DNA of 64,000 bases from a bacterium (GTDB taxonomy: Archaea > Thermoproteota > Nitrososphaeria > Nitrososphaerales > Gagatemarchaeaceae). The position numbers and the translations under genes were made by a program. Where the stretch lies: assembly GCA_027310575.1 (NCBI GenBank), contig DAIDAO010000017.1:1-64000 (forward strand), in the 5' to 3' direction. Positions 33,278-42,254 of this stretch are shown piece after piece. The notes under the pieces were generated by a model. It saw nothing but the letters and a program-made list of their open reading frames with translations. It made no database searches and had not been told where the DNA came from. Position 1 is the first letter of the stretch. Each line of letters starts with the position of its first letter.

Positions 33278-34044
33278 GAGACAGAGGGGTCATCTTTCAT
33301 GCGAAGCACGCGTTCATGCCGAACTTCCTCGGATACTGCGGTCCCGACGAGAGGGGGAGGATAAGGCAGAGCCTCGAGGGGGGCGGGGCCGACGAAGCCC
33401 TTGTCCGGAGCCTACAGCGGTTCGAGGCAGCCTACCCGTTCCTGAAGCTGATAGCCAGGTCCGCGGGGAGGGAGGTCTTCGACTACGCGGTCCCGGAGGC
33501 GTACTGGATCGGCAACAGCCTCCTCACCAGGGTACCGGTCTCGGACTTCTACAAGTTCTACCACCACGAACTGCCAGGGAAGGACGCGCGGGGCGTCAGG
33601 CGCGCGTTCAGGTCGATCGACGGACACGCTCCACCGCACCACACTTTCTACGTGATGAGCACCTATGCGATGTCGGGCGCAGCCGACGGGCCAGGCCTGG
33701 ACAACGAGCGCGAAGACAAGGTCGGACGGCTGGTGGACAGCTGCAGGATCTCCTGGGGGAAGGTCAGGAAGGTGAAGAAGAGCGAGCTGCAGGTGGAGTA
33801 CAGGCCTGTGGTCGTAGCGGGGGGGAGGATGGAGCTGGCCAAGCCGAGGCTGAAGACGGTGAGTTACAACCCTGAAGTGAGGCCCTTCGACGCCGTGAAA
33901 GCAGGGGACGTCGTGTCGCTCCACTGGGACTACGCGTGCGACCTGCTCACGCCAAGACAGGTGAGGAACATAGCGAAGTACACCGACTGGGACGTCCTTC
34001 TCGTGAACGGGTTCCTCGCGAAGGCCGGAGAGAACCGGCGCTGA
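33274..34044 (+). CDS. DUF6390-like protein linked to hypC
   Basis: A 256-residue protein starting MRDRGVIFHAKHAF, followed by MPNFLGYCGPDERG. The PNxLGYCGP stretch and the later HHTFYV and DVVSLHWDYACD are the parts that look conserved. I recall a family of this type (DUF6390) beside hydrogenase genes, but this is from memory. The start is ATG 33274, overlapping the hypC stop as ATGA, so the two are translated together. Several Cys and His residues could bind metal or an iron-ligand intermediate. A hydrogenase-assembly role is inferred from the coupling. Confidence 0.55.
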   Translation: MRDRGVIFHAKHAFMPNFLGYCGPDERGRIRQSLEGGGADEALVRSLQRFEAAYPFLKLIARSAGREVFDYAVPEAYWIGNSLLTRVPVSDFYKFYHHELPGKDARGVRRAFRSIDGHAPPHHTFYVMSTYAMSGAADGPGLDNEREDKVGRLVDSCRISWGKVRKVKKSELQVEYRPVVVAGGRMELAKPRLKTVSYNPEVRPFDAVKAGDVVSLHWDYACDLLTPRQVRNIAKYTDWDVLLVNGFLAKAGENRR

Positions 34045-34356
34045 CTAGCGCTGCAGGTCGGAGAGGAGTTCGATGCGCCTGATCCTCGCACGGTCGAGCG
34101 CCTCCAGCGACTTCAGCATCTTGGCGAGCTCGGCGGCGTTGCTTCTGGACTCCTCCTGAAGCTTCTGGTACGCGCGCCTCGCGGCTGCCTCCTTGGATCC
34201 GGCTGCCAGCCTGGCGTAGCTCTCGGCAAGATCCTCCTCTACTGCCAGCCACTGGACCAGGTTCTCTATCGAGGTCTCTGCGTAGCCGGTCTTCACCGAC
34301 TCCTCGACCTTCCTCGCGTCCCCCGTCGACGTCAGCTCCACTATGACTCTGCCCAT
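34045..34356 (-). CDS. Helical hypothetical protein (103 aa) downstream of the hydrogenase operon
   Basis: A 103-residue, strongly helical and charged protein (MGRVIVELTSTGDARKVEES...). The pattern of two long amphipathic helices (residues about 31-62 and 65-100) is like half of a ferritin-like bundle, but the ExxH metal ligands are absent. ATG 34356 is chosen over the longer frame because a TATA-like patch (CTTATTACAG, 34389-34398) lies 33-42 bases upstream. It sits 73 bases after the last hydrogenase subunit stop on the same strand, so read-through is possible. Function unknown. Confidence 0.5.
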   Translation of the reverse strand: MGRVIVELTSTGDARKVEESVKTGYAETSIENLVQWLAVEEDLAESYARLAAGSKEAAARRAYQKLQEESRSNAAELAKMLKSLEALDRARIRRIELLSDLQR

Positions 34357-34429
34357 CAGCTTCCCCTGTTTCTGTCCTGCGCGTCGTCTGTAATAAGAGC
34401 GACGCAGACGCGCGAGCACCGGGAGCCGG

Positions 34430-35893
34430 TCAGAGGACGGTCCCGAGTATGAGGAAGGGGAAGACGCCCGTCGCCAGACTCAGGCCTAGGAGGGAAGCCG
34501 AGGGGAGGAGGTCGCGGACGGTTCGCGCGTCCCTTTCGCCCTGCGCATCGCCGAAGACCACGGTGTTGACGATCCTGAAGTAGTAGCCGATCGACAGCAC
34601 GATGTTGAGGACGACGGCCGCGGCAAGGAAGTAGAAGAGCGCGCCTGACATCTGCCCAGCCACGAGCAAAGACTCGACCACGAGAACCTCGCTCCAGAAC
34701 ATGCCGAAGGGCGGGGCGCCCATCATCGCTAGGGAGCATGAGGCGTAGAGGAACCCCAGGAGCCTGTTGCCTCGGCCGGCCCCTCGAAGGCTTTCGAGCT
34801 GAGAGGCTTCGATGGAAGCGTTCTTCCTGCCGATCATCATGAAGAAGTTCGACTTCAGAATCCCATGGTTCCAGATCGTGAAGACCACTGCGACGAGGCC
34901 GACCACGTTGAGCGTCGCGAGCGCTGCCAGCATGTAGCCGGTCTGCGTGATTGAGCTGAATGACAGGATCCTCCTCAGGTTGCCCTGCAGGAGCGCGGAG
35001 AGGTTCCCTACCAGCATGGTGACAAGGGCCAGTGCGGCTAGGACGGCTTGGAGGTTAGTCGGGCCGAACTGGTCCGGAGGGATCATGGGTGCGACGCCGC
35101 CGCCCGGGACGAGGGGCTGGAGCACCTTGAACAGCGCGAACACCCCCACGCCAGTCACTGCGCCGGAGATGATGGAGACGGCCGGGAGCGACGACGCGGA
35201 GTACACGTCGGGGAGCCAGGTGTGTAGCGGGACGACCGCGGCCTCGACCCCCAGGCCGACCAGGAGGACGATCAAGCCCAGTTCGCCGAAGTTCGTGCCG
35301 AGTGCCGCGCCGATGGCGGAGAGCCGGATCGACCCTGCGGTGAAGTATACCGCAGCGATGCCGTACAGGGCGAGTAGGCTTCCCACCCCTGCCATCAGGA
35401 AGTACTTGAGGCCGGCCTCCATGGAGAGGGCGGCCCTGCCGTAGGTCACGAGTCCGAAGGCGGTGACCGTCATCCCCTCCCAGAACAGGAAGAGGGCGAG
35501 GAGGTCCCCGGCGGACACCACCCCGACGATGCTGCCCAGGAGAATCGAAAGGAGGGCGTAGAAGGGGCCCTGTCGGCCCGACTCGAAGTAGCGCAGGGAG
35601 TAGCCTATGACCGCAAGTCCGATGACGAGGACCGTGAAGGCTGTAAAGGCTGTGAACCTGTCCGCGACGTACAGCGTGGCGAAAGGCTCCTCGACTGGCT
35701 GCAGGGTGACTGCACCCCCCAGCGACCGGGACCAATCCGACGCGAGCACGACCAGGGACGTGGCGGCCGCCAGGCAGACGACCAGGCCGGCTCCGTACCT
35801 CCTGACGGCAGGGGACGCGCCTCCCCCGATGTCAACGAGCAGGGCAAGCATCCCTCCGGCGAACAGGACCTCCATGACCGTCGTGGGCCACAT
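34430..35893 (-). CDS. NuoN/M-like antiporter subunit of the [NiFe]-hydrogenase complex
   Basis: A 487-residue membrane protein with about 14 helices of the Mrp-antiporter/complex I type. The conserved helix-5 glutamate lies in LALFLFWEGMTV and the helix-8 region has AAVVPLHTWLPDVYS, where lysine/histidine pairs move protons. It should form the outer ion-translocating module. It is the last gene of the operon; its start is 3 bases after the NuoL-like stop. Only this and the NuoL-like protein represent the large antiporter subunits, against three in complex I. Confidence 0.85.
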   Translation of the reverse strand: MWPTTVMEVLFAGGMLALLVDIGGGASPAVRRYGAGLVVCLAAATSLVVLASDWSRSLGGAVTLQPVEEPFATLYVADRFTAFTAFTVLVIGLAVIGYSLRYFESGRQGPFYALLSILLGSIVGVVSAGDLLALFLFWEGMTVTAFGLVTYGRAALSMEAGLKYFLMAGVGSLLALYGIAAVYFTAGSIRLSAIGAALGTNFGELGLIVLLVGLGVEAAVVPLHTWLPDVYSASSLPAVSIISGAVTGVGVFALFKVLQPLVPGGGVAPMIPPDQFGPTNLQAVLAALALVTMLVGNLSALLQGNLRRILSFSSITQTGYMLAALATLNVVGLVAVVFTIWNHGILKSNFFMMIGRKNASIEASQLESLRGAGRGNRLLGFLYASCSLAMMGAPPFGMFWSEVLVVESLLVAGQMSGALFYFLAAAVVLNIVLSIGYYFRIVNTVVFGDAQGERDARTVRDLLPSASLLGLSLATGVFPFLILGTVL

Positions 35894-35895
35894 GC

Positions 35896-37641
35896 TCAGA
35901 GCACCCCCAGAGCGAAGAGTGCGAACAGCGCAGCAGAGACGAGCAGGACCAGCCCCATGTTGAATTCGATGAGCCCGGTCTGGAGACGGGAGGCGGCCGC
36001 TGACATCGGCTTCAGGAGGCCGCTGTACAGAGCAGCGTACGCTCTGTCAAAGCCCAGCCCCTCGTGCAGAAGCCCCTGGCCAGTGCGCAGCACCCCGCTG
36101 GACCGGATGCCTGACACGGTCCTCTGGTAGTTCTGCAGGAAGGCGTAGTAGGCGACACCTGCGAAGGCTGCGAGGACGAGCAAGGATTCGGCCAGAGTCT
36201 GCGCTCCCGGAATCCAGTCGGTCGACGACAGCAGGGGCTGCGACTGCAGGATGACCCAGGCTGCCAGAACAGAGAGCACCAGGACCACGATCGGGACAAG
36301 CATCGCAGGGGGGGACTCAGGCGGGGACCCTTCTGCCGACGGCTTGCCGTGGAATACGCGGAGGAGCGCGCGGAAGCTGTACAAGGCTGTGAGCGCGAAC
36401 GCGGCCAGCAGAAGAGCAGTCTGGGGGGCCCCTGCGCCGGACGCGAAAGCCAGGATCGCGTCCTTGCTCCAGAAGCCGACGAGAGGCGGGAGCCCGCTCA
36501 TGGCGAGCATGGAGACGAGGAAGCCTACGTAGGTGTACTTCAGGGACCTTGCCAGCCCACCCATCCTGTCGATCTCCCTCGTGCCGAGCGCCGTTATGAC
36601 AGAGCCCGCCGCGAGGAAGGCGAGGGCCTTGAAGAGGCCCTGGCTTATCATCTGGTACGCCCCCGCGGCCAGGCTCCCGAGCCCGATCGCCGCGAACATG
36701 AGCCCCAGCTGGCTTATGGTGGAGTAGGCCAGGACCCTCTTGATGTCGTCTGCGGCCATCGCGCATGCCCCTCCCACAAGGGCGCTGAGCAGCCCCACGC
36801 CCAGGATGACAGTAGTGAGAGAGCCGGCTAGCTGGGGGAGCGTGATCACAGGGTACATGCGCAGCATCAGGTAGACCCCAGCGTTCACCATCGTAGCCGC
36901 GTGGATGAGCGCGGAGACGGTGGTAGGGCCCTCCATGGCGTCAGGGAGCCACACATGCAGTGGGACTTGGGCGGACTTTCCCATGGCGCCAATGAACATC
37001 AGCAGGCCGAGCGCGAATATTGTCCCTGCGCCCAGGGTCTGGATACCCCCTGGTCCGAGGATTGCGTCGAAGCTCGTCGTGCCAAAGACGGCCGCTATGA
37101 AGATGACCGCTATGAGGAGGGAGGAATCCCCAAGCCTCGTCACCACGAACGCCTTCATGCCGGCCTTCCTGGCGGCAGGCCTGTCGGTCCAGAACGCGAT
37201 GAGAAGGGCGGAGCAGACTCCGACGAGCTCCCAGAAGAAGTAGAACTGGATCAGGTTCCCGGACATCACCAGCCCCATCATGGAGCCCACGAAGAGCAGG
37301 ATGAGGGAGTAGTACCTCGTCTGGCCTGGCTCGTCCTTCATGTAGCCGAGCGAGTAGACCACGACGAGGAACGAGACGAAGGAGACGAACGCCGAGACAA
37401 GGACGGAGAGCTGGTCCACCTCGACCTGCAGGGTCACGCTCAGAGACGGGAACCAGAGGGTGAGCCCCTCCGTCCCCCCTCTGGCGAAAGTGGCAGCGCC
37501 GTAGAGCGCGGCCGCCATCCCCGCGCCGGAGGCTGCCACGGCGAACCACCCCCGCAGGCGGCCGGAGATCCGCGAGACGACAGGCACGAACGGAACGCCC
37601 AGCAGCGGGATCGCCCAAGAAAGCCAGGCCCAGTAGATCAC
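35896..37641 (-). CDS. NuoL-like antiporter subunit of the [NiFe]-hydrogenase complex
   Basis: A 581-residue NuoL homologue. The helix-5 glutamate is in QFYFFWELVGVCSALLIAFW (residues about 130-149), and the core segment SAQVPLHVWLPDAMEGPTT contains the usual conserved residues of proton-pumping subunits. The C-terminus runs through an amphipathic stretch to a final membrane helix (GLVLLVSAALFALFALGVL), as expected if a lateral helix is present. It overlaps the NuoK-like gene by 4 bases. Confidence 0.9.
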   Translation of the reverse strand: MIYWAWLSWAIPLLGVPFVPVVSRISGRLRGWFAVAASGAGMAAALYGAATFARGGTEGLTLWFPSLSVTLQVEVDQLSVLVSAFVSFVSFLVVVYSLGYMKDEPGQTRYYSLILLFVGSMMGLVMSGNLIQFYFFWELVGVCSALLIAFWTDRPAARKAGMKAFVVTRLGDSSLLIAVIFIAAVFGTTSFDAILGPGGIQTLGAGTIFALGLLMFIGAMGKSAQVPLHVWLPDAMEGPTTVSALIHAATMVNAGVYLMLRMYPVITLPQLAGSLTTVILGVGLLSALVGGACAMAADDIKRVLAYSTISQLGLMFAAIGLGSLAAGAYQMISQGLFKALAFLAAGSVITALGTREIDRMGGLARSLKYTYVGFLVSMLAMSGLPPLVGFWSKDAILAFASGAGAPQTALLLAAFALTALYSFRALLRVFHGKPSAEGSPPESPPAMLVPIVVLVLSVLAAWVILQSQPLLSSTDWIPGAQTLAESLLVLAAFAGVAYYAFLQNYQRTVSGIRSSGVLRTGQGLLHEGLGFDRAYAALYSGLLKPMSAAASRLQTGLIEFNMGLVLLVSAALFALFALGVL

Positions 37642-37952
37642 TGCCTAAGCCTCCTGATCTCGTCGGGGTTGAGGGTGTGGTACTTCCTGTAGACGACGAC
37701 CACGATCGCGAGGCCGACCGCCTCCACAGACGCCCCCACGAGCACCGAGAGTATCACGAAGGCGTCGGAGAGGAGCCTGGAGCCGAAGCCCATGCCCGAC
37801 GAGAACAGCGCAAGGTTGGCCCCGAAGACCGCGACCTGGAAAGACATGACCGTCTTGAGCAGGTTCTTCGAGAATCCGACGGAGCCGGCGCCCACGAAGA
37901 CGAGGGCCGTCCCTGTGGCGAGGAGGATGGCCTGGTCAGCTGCCATGGTCAT
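37638..37952 (-). CDS. NuoK-like subunit of the [NiFe]-hydrogenase complex
   Basis: A 104-residue, three-helix NuoK/MrpC homologue. The membrane glutamate essential for proton transfer in NuoK is present in VLVGASVEAVGLAIVV (residue about 76), while the first helix has TGTALVFVGAGSVGF. The start at 37952 lies within the end of the NuoJ-like gene. Size and position between J and L match complex I. Confidence 0.87.
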   Translation of the reverse strand: MTMAADQAILLATGTALVFVGAGSVGFSKNLLKTVMSFQVAVFGANLALFSSGMGFGSRLLSDAFVILSVLVGASVEAVGLAIVVVVYRKYHTLNPDEIRRLRQ

Positions 37953-38421
37953 CTCCTCCGAGCAGGCTCACTATCGTGACCATGGCGCCGGCGAAGACCA
38001 CAATCAGGATGAGGAGGTCCCAAGGGCGCACAGACCAGAGGAAGATCAGGACGTTCACCGAGGAGTCCGCGCCCACGTACCCCCCCGCCTGGCCGGGGAA
38101 GAGCACGAGGAGAGAGACTGCGCCCACGACCCCGGCCAACGGGATCGCTGCCGTGGCCAACCTCCGGGGGCCGAAGCCGAGCTCTGACTCGCCGGTTATC
38201 AGCACCACAGAGAGGAGGAGTACGGAGATCGCGCCTGCGAAGGTGATCATGGTCAGCAGGCCGAGGAGGGCATCGCCGTAGGCCGTGAAAGCGACGCCGA
38301 GGATGATCGACGTGTAGAAGAGGGCAATCAGCGAGTTGGAGACTTTGCTCGAGAGGAGCGCGGCCGCGACGCTCGCGAGCAGCGCGGCCGACAGCAGCAG
38401 CGCGACGTACTCACTTTGCAT
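37936..38421 (-). CDS. NuoJ-like subunit of the [NiFe]-hydrogenase complex
   Basis: A 161-residue, five-helix NuoJ homologue. The segment DALLGLLTMITFAGAISVLLL (residues about 50-70, in part) corresponds to the conserved third helix with its pi-bulge. It overlaps the NuoI-like gene at its start by 11 bases and the NuoK-like gene at its end by 17. A single-gene NuoJ is a complex I feature; many energy-converting hydrogenases have a split or different counterpart. Confidence 0.83.
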   Translation of the reverse strand: MQSEYVALLLSAALLASVAAALLSSKVSNSLIALFYTSIILGVAFTAYGDALLGLLTMITFAGAISVLLLSVVLITGESELGFGPRRLATAAIPLAGVVGAVSLLVLFPGQAGGYVGADSSVNVLIFLWSVRPWDLLILIVVFAGAMVTIVSLLGGDDHGS

Positions 38422-38815
38422 ATCTCAGCGCCTTGTCCATGGTCAGCGACTTCTTGTCGAAGACCGCCAGCTCGAAGTCGTGCGAAAGGGTCAGGGCGCC
38501 GAACCTGCAGTCGTCGACGCACTGCCCGCACGAGATGCAGGTGTAGAGGTCGAAGGTCGGCCTCTTGATCTCGACTTCGCGTGACCCCACGGTCTTCTTC
38601 CCCACCGGGACCATCGTGATTACGCCAGCAGGGCAGACGACCTCGCAGACGCTGCACCCCGTGCACTTCACAGGGTCGACGTCCAGCTTGCCCCTGAACC
38701 TCTCTGTGACGACCTTGCGGCCGAACGGGTACTGCTCGGTGACCGGGCGCTCGATCGCAGTCCTGAACATCTCCCCAAGCGCACCGCCGACCTTCTTCCT
38801 GGATCCCTGCGTCAC
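38411..38815 (-). CDS. NuoI-like 2x[4Fe-4S] ferredoxin subunit of the [NiFe]-hydrogenase complex
   Basis: A 134-residue protein with two complete cluster motifs, CTGCSVCEVVCP (residues about 51-62) and CISCGQCVDDC (about 93-103). It should pass electrons from soluble ferredoxin to the B-like subunit. GTG 38815 overlaps the NuoH-like stop as GTGA. The length, without a long N-terminal extension, fits NuoI and HycF-type subunits. Confidence 0.9.
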   Translation of the reverse strand: MTQGSRKKVGGALGEMFRTAIERPVTEQYPFGRKVVTERFRGKLDVDPVKCTGCSVCEVVCPAGVITMVPVGKKTVGSREVEIKRPTFDLYTCISCGQCVDDCRFGALTLSHDFELAVFDKKSLTMDKALRYAK

Positions 38816-39780
38816 CTGACAAGCACCACCAGTGCGAGCTGGGCCATGCTCAGCGGGGTCAGAACCGTCCAGAACAGCTTGGCCGCCTGGTCGATCCTCA
38901 CCCTGGCGAGCGCGGTCCTGATCGCGAAGATGAGGAACCCCACGGCGAAGAGTTTGACCAAGAAGTAGCCCGCGAACACCAGCGCCTGCAGAGTGGGGTC
39001 GGCGGTCAGGGTCGGGCCCCCGGCTCCCCCGAGGAACAGGCTCACGGCCAGCGCCGAGAGGAAGACGTAGCTGAGGTTCTTCGTGAGCTTGACGTAGGCG
39101 AGCGCGTTCCCAGAGAACTCGGTCATCCAGCCGCCGACGATCTCCGTAGTCGCGCTCGGGATGTCGAAGGGGGGTTTGTCGAGCTCCGCGAGCGTGGCTA
39201 TCACGAAGACCGCGAAGGCCACAGGGGCGAAGGCGATGTACCAGACCGAGCTCTGCGCAGCAGCCACCCCCTGGATGGAGAGGCTCCCCGCCAGAATCGC
39301 CGGGGTCACCATCGAGATGATGAGCGGGACCTCGTAGCTCGTGTACTGTACGACCAGCCTCCCGACCGCTATGGTCGAGTATCTGCCAGCAGACGCGTAG
39401 CCGAGCATCGAAGCCATCAGCGTGGAGAAGGATAGGACGAAGAGCATGAAGAGGAGATCAAGGGGACTGCCGAGTATCGACTGATAGCCGGTCACAGGGA
39501 TGAAGGCGATCCCGATGGCAGGTGCGGCGAAGTAGAGGGCGGGCCCCCACCTGAGGACGAACGTGTCAGCCTCTGCGGGGACGATCTCCTCTTTCGCGGC
39601 CAGCTTGAAGAAGTCGGCGACGGGCTGGAAGATGCCGAACGGTCCCGCCACCACGGGGCCGCGCCTCCCCTGCATGCGCGCGGCGGTCTTGCGCTCTAGC
39701 CACTCGAAGAGGAAGGCCAGCCACACGAAGAAGGTCAGCCCAGGGAAGAGGAGGAGCTCGGCCAGCAGCTGGGGGGTCAG
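38812..39780 (-). CDS. NuoH-like membrane anchor subunit, probable CTG start
   Basis: A 322-residue, eight-helix NuoH homologue. The N-terminal loop WLERKTAARMQGRRGPVVAGPFG and the acidic loop ELDKPPFDIPSATTEIVGG (each quoted in part) line the interface with the D-like subunit. No ATG, GTG or TTG fits: the nearest is ATG 39843, 64 bases inside the preceding gene. A CTG at 39780 overlaps the preceding TGA as CTGA, exactly like the TTGA, ATGA and GTGA joints elsewhere in this operon, and gives the normal family N-terminus TPQLLAELLLFPGL. I take CTG as the start. Confidence 0.85.
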   Translation of the reverse strand: MTPQLLAELLLFPGLTFFVWLAFLFEWLERKTAARMQGRRGPVVAGPFGIFQPVADFFKLAAKEEIVPAEADTFVLRWGPALYFAAPAIGIAFIPVTGYQSILGSPLDLLFMLFVLSFSTLMASMLGYASAGRYSTIAVGRLVVQYTSYEVPLIISMVTPAILAGSLSIQGVAAAQSSVWYIAFAPVAFAVFVIATLAELDKPPFDIPSATTEIVGGWMTEFSGNALAYVKLTKNLSYVFLSALAVSLFLGGAGGPTLTADPTLQALVFAGYFLVKLFAVGFLIFAIRTALARVRIDQAAKLFWTVLTPLSMAQLALVVLVR

Positions 39781-41015
39781 CTGCGCCGCCCCCTGTAGTA
39801 TTCTATCCCGTAGCTGCGGAGCTCCTCCCCGCTCACCGACCATTCCTTCGCCCTGTCCACGTCGACGACCGCGACCCGGTCCATGCAGCCGAAGCACGGG
39901 TCCATCCCTGTCAGGACGACAGGGACGTCTGCGAGCGTGTGCCCCCTGAGCATCTCGGTGGCCGTGAGGAGGTTGGCCATGGTCGGGGTCCGGACCTTCA
40001 CCCTTTCGGGTGTGCTCCCCCCTCCGGACTTCACGAAGTAGAAGAGCTCGCCCCGTGGGGCTTCGACGTGGTAGGTCGACTCCCCGGCAGGGGCCACTCT
40101 CGGGAAGCTCGCCTTGAAGGGCCCCGCGGGCATCTTCTCGAGGGCCTCTTCGACCATCCTGCAGGAGTCGAGGACCTCATCGATCCTCAGGACGAGGAGG
40201 GACGCGATGTCTCCCCCGGTCGACGTCTGCACGTTGGGTATCACCTCGTCGTACGCGGCGTAGGGGTCCTCTGCCCTCACGTCCCTCCCGATGCCGGTGC
40301 AGCGCAGGAGAGGGCCGACTGGGGAGAGCCGCCTGGCCGTGTCCTGCGAGATCCGACCCACCCCCTTCGTCCTCACGGAGAGGGTCTCCTCGCTCTGGAC
40401 CAGACCCCTGTAGTATTCTGCCCTCTTCCTGATGTATCCCAGCTCGGCTCGGACCTTCTGAGCTATCCCGTCCGGGAGGTCCTTCCTGACCCCGCCGAAC
40501 GCGGAGTAGGACTTGTGCACCCGGTTGCCCGTGATCTCCTCCTCAAGGTCGAGGACGTGCTCCCTGTCCTTCCAGATCCACATGAACAGGGTGTCGAAGC
40601 CGGCCCAGTGACCGACCAGACCCAGCCAGAGCAGGTGCGAGTGAATCCTTTCGAGCTCGGCGACGACCACCCTGATGTACTTGGCTCTGGCCGGGACCTC
40701 GAACGGGTAGAGCGACTCGACCCCCTCGGTGTAGGAGAGGCTGTGGTGGAAGCTGCAGATGCCGCAGATCCTCTCGAAGAGGTAGATGTTCTTAGTCCAC
40801 GTCCTTTCCTGGGCCGCCCGCTCGATCCCCCTGTGGACGTATCCTATCCGGGGTATCACCTGGACTATCTTCTCCCCTTCCAGTATCAGCTTGAAGTATT
40901 CGGGTTCCTTGAGCGAGGGGTGCACGGGCCCGAAGGGCATCATCCCTTCGGGGGAATACCGCATCAGCTCTGCTCCCGCTTCTGTCCTTCTGCTGTCCTG
41001 CGGCTGGTCACTCAA
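39777..41015 (-). CDS. [NiFe]-hydrogenase large subunit, group 4 (NuoD-like)
   Basis: The 412-residue catalytic subunit. Both nickel motifs are intact: RICGICSFHH near the N-terminus (Cys84, Cys87) and DPCFGCMDR near the C-terminus (Cys374, Cys377). Respiratory NuoD has lost these cysteines, so this is a hydrogenase, reducing protons to H2 or the reverse. After Arg380 come exactly 32 residues, the length of the tail that protease HycI removes from HycE of E. coli after its equivalent arginine; the tail also reads similarly (VVDV... then EELRSYGIE). The start is TTG 41015, overlapping the NuoC-like stop. Group 4a/4f/4g affinity is likely but not settled. Confidence 0.92.
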   Translation of the reverse strand: MSDQPQDSRRTEAGAELMRYSPEGMMPFGPVHPSLKEPEYFKLILEGEKIVQVIPRIGYVHRGIERAAQERTWTKNIYLFERICGICSFHHSLSYTEGVESLYPFEVPARAKYIRVVVAELERIHSHLLWLGLVGHWAGFDTLFMWIWKDREHVLDLEEEITGNRVHKSYSAFGGVRKDLPDGIAQKVRAELGYIRKRAEYYRGLVQSEETLSVRTKGVGRISQDTARRLSPVGPLLRCTGIGRDVRAEDPYAAYDEVIPNVQTSTGGDIASLLVLRIDEVLDSCRMVEEALEKMPAGPFKASFPRVAPAGESTYHVEAPRGELFYFVKSGGGSTPERVKVRTPTMANLLTATEMLRGHTLADVPVVLTGMDPCFGCMDRVAVVDVDRAKEWSVSGEELRSYGIEYYRGRRS

Positions 41016-41475
41016 GCTCCATGATCCTCCTGATCTTCTCCGGGTCGGCCTCGCGGCGCAGGGGCGGCGGCGCGTCGGGCGGGTAGCTGTCGGGCAGGAG
41101 GAGCTTCTTCCCAGCGTACGGGTTCCCCTCGAAGCCTACCCCGAGCAGGTCCTGAATCTCCGCCTCGTAGAGGACGGCCGCGGGGAGCACGCCTGATATG
41201 GACTGCAGGCGCGGAGCCGCCTTCGGGACCGTGGTCCTCACCTGCACGAACCTCCTTTCACGCCAGAAGTGGTAGAGCAGTGCGATGTCGTCTCCGAGGT
41301 CGACCCCGGTGATTGTGCTGAGGTGATAGAGCCCGGGGAGGGAGGAGACCCCCCTGCAGGCTTCCACGACCTTGGACGGAGGCACGGAGATCACGGTCGA
41401 CTTGCGCTCCTCCGTGACGGTCGCCCCGAGGGCAGCTCCCAGAGCTGCGAGTTCTTCACTGGACAACCGGCTCAA
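41008..41475 (-). CDS. NuoC-like (30 kDa) subunit of the [NiFe]-hydrogenase complex
   Basis: A 155-residue NuoC homologue with the 30-kDa signature in the C-terminal half: YEAEIQDLLGVGFEGNPYAG (in part) and KLLLPDSYPPDAPPP. It supports assembly of the hydrophilic arm. Here it is a separate gene, as in complex I, while in HycE and HyfG the C and D parts are fused. TTG 41475 is the start, 15 bases before the end of the B-like gene. Confidence 0.87.
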   Translation of the reverse strand: MSRLSSEELAALGAALGATVTEERKSTVISVPPSKVVEACRGVSSLPGLYHLSTITGVDLGDDIALLYHFWRERRFVQVRTTVPKAAPRLQSISGVLPAAVLYEAEIQDLLGVGFEGNPYAGKKLLLPDSYPPDAPPPLRREADPEKIRRIMELE

Positions 41476-41923
41476 GTCCTGGCACCGGGTCTGGGTGCCC
41501 GCCGAGAACGAGCTTCACAATGCCGTAGATCAACGCCTCCGGCCTGGGAGGGCAGCCAGGGATGTAGAGGTCGACCGGGATGACCGAGTCGACCCCCTTC
41601 CCCACGTTGTAGCAGTCCTTCATCACCCCTCCCCCGAGCGCGCACGCGCCTATGGCCACGACGTGCCTCGGCTCCGGCATCTGATCGTAGACCGTCTTCA
41701 GGCGGTCGCGCATGAGGGGGTTGGTGGTCCCTGTCACCAGCAGCACGTCGGCGTGCCGGGGGCTCGGGACAAGCTCGACGCCGAGCCTTTCCGCGTCGTA
41801 CCTGGGTGTCAGCGCAGCCAAGATCTCGATGTCGCACCCGTTGCACGATGCCGCGTTCACGTGAAAGACCCAGATCGACCTCTTCCTCGCCCACCGGGTC
41901 AGCCCGCTCCTAAAACCTCCCAC
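41456..41923 (-). CDS. [NiFe]-hydrogenase small subunit (NuoB-like)
   Basis: A 155-residue protein that binds the proximal [4Fe-4S] cluster. The N-terminal ligands are in ASCNGCDIE (Cys27, Cys30), the CxxC spacing of group 4 hydrogenases rather than the adjacent cysteine pair of NuoB; further ligands are in GACALGGG and IPGCPPRPEAL. It receives electrons from the NuoI-like subunit and hands them to the NiFe site. GTG 41923 lies inside the end of the A-like gene. Confidence 0.9.
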   Translation of the reverse strand: MGGFRSGLTRWARKRSIWVFHVNAASCNGCDIEILAALTPRYDAERLGVELVPSPRHADVLLVTGTTNPLMRDRLKTVYDQMPEPRHVVAIGACALGGGVMKDCYNVGKGVDSVIPVDLYIPGCPPRPEALIYGIVKLVLGGHPDPVPGLEPVVQ

Positions 41924-42254
41924 CCCCTGCGAAGAGGAACCAGGCGACCGAGAGGGTCACCACGCTCCCTCCGCCGACGAGGAACAGAACCGGGTAGTAA
42001 GGCCCCGGCGCCTCGAAGGAGCCTGCGAGAATCAGGGCGAAGGTCTCCACTACGAGGAAGAGCGCGGCGAAGATGAACAGGCTAGACTGATACACCCCCC
42101 TGTGCGGGACCGAGTTCTCACCCCCCGCGAATGGTTCGTACTTCACGCCTCTCCCCCTCGAGCGCCTCCCAAGCCCTCCCACGAGGAGATACGCGGCGAT
42201 GTCGACGACCACGATCACGAGAGGCCCCAGAATGACGTCCTCGATGTCTGTCAA
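41910..42254 (-). CDS. NuoA-like subunit of the [NiFe]-hydrogenase complex
   Basis: A 114-residue, three-helix NuoA homologue. Helix 1 is at residues about 6-26, then a loop with VKYEPFAGGENSV (the counterpart of the conserved YExG loop), then helices at about 55-77 and 86-110. The start is TTG 42254, overlapping the protease stop as TTGA. NuoA is a complex I subunit without a clear counterpart in simple energy-converting hydrogenases such as Ech or Hyc, so its presence here beside an intact NiFe site is notable. Confidence 0.82.
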   Translation of the reverse strand: MTDIEDVILGPLVIVVVDIAAYLLVGGLGRRSRGRGVKYEPFAGGENSVPHRGVYQSSLFIFAALFLVVETFALILAGSFEAPGPYYPVLFLVGGGSVVTLSVAWFLFAGGGRF

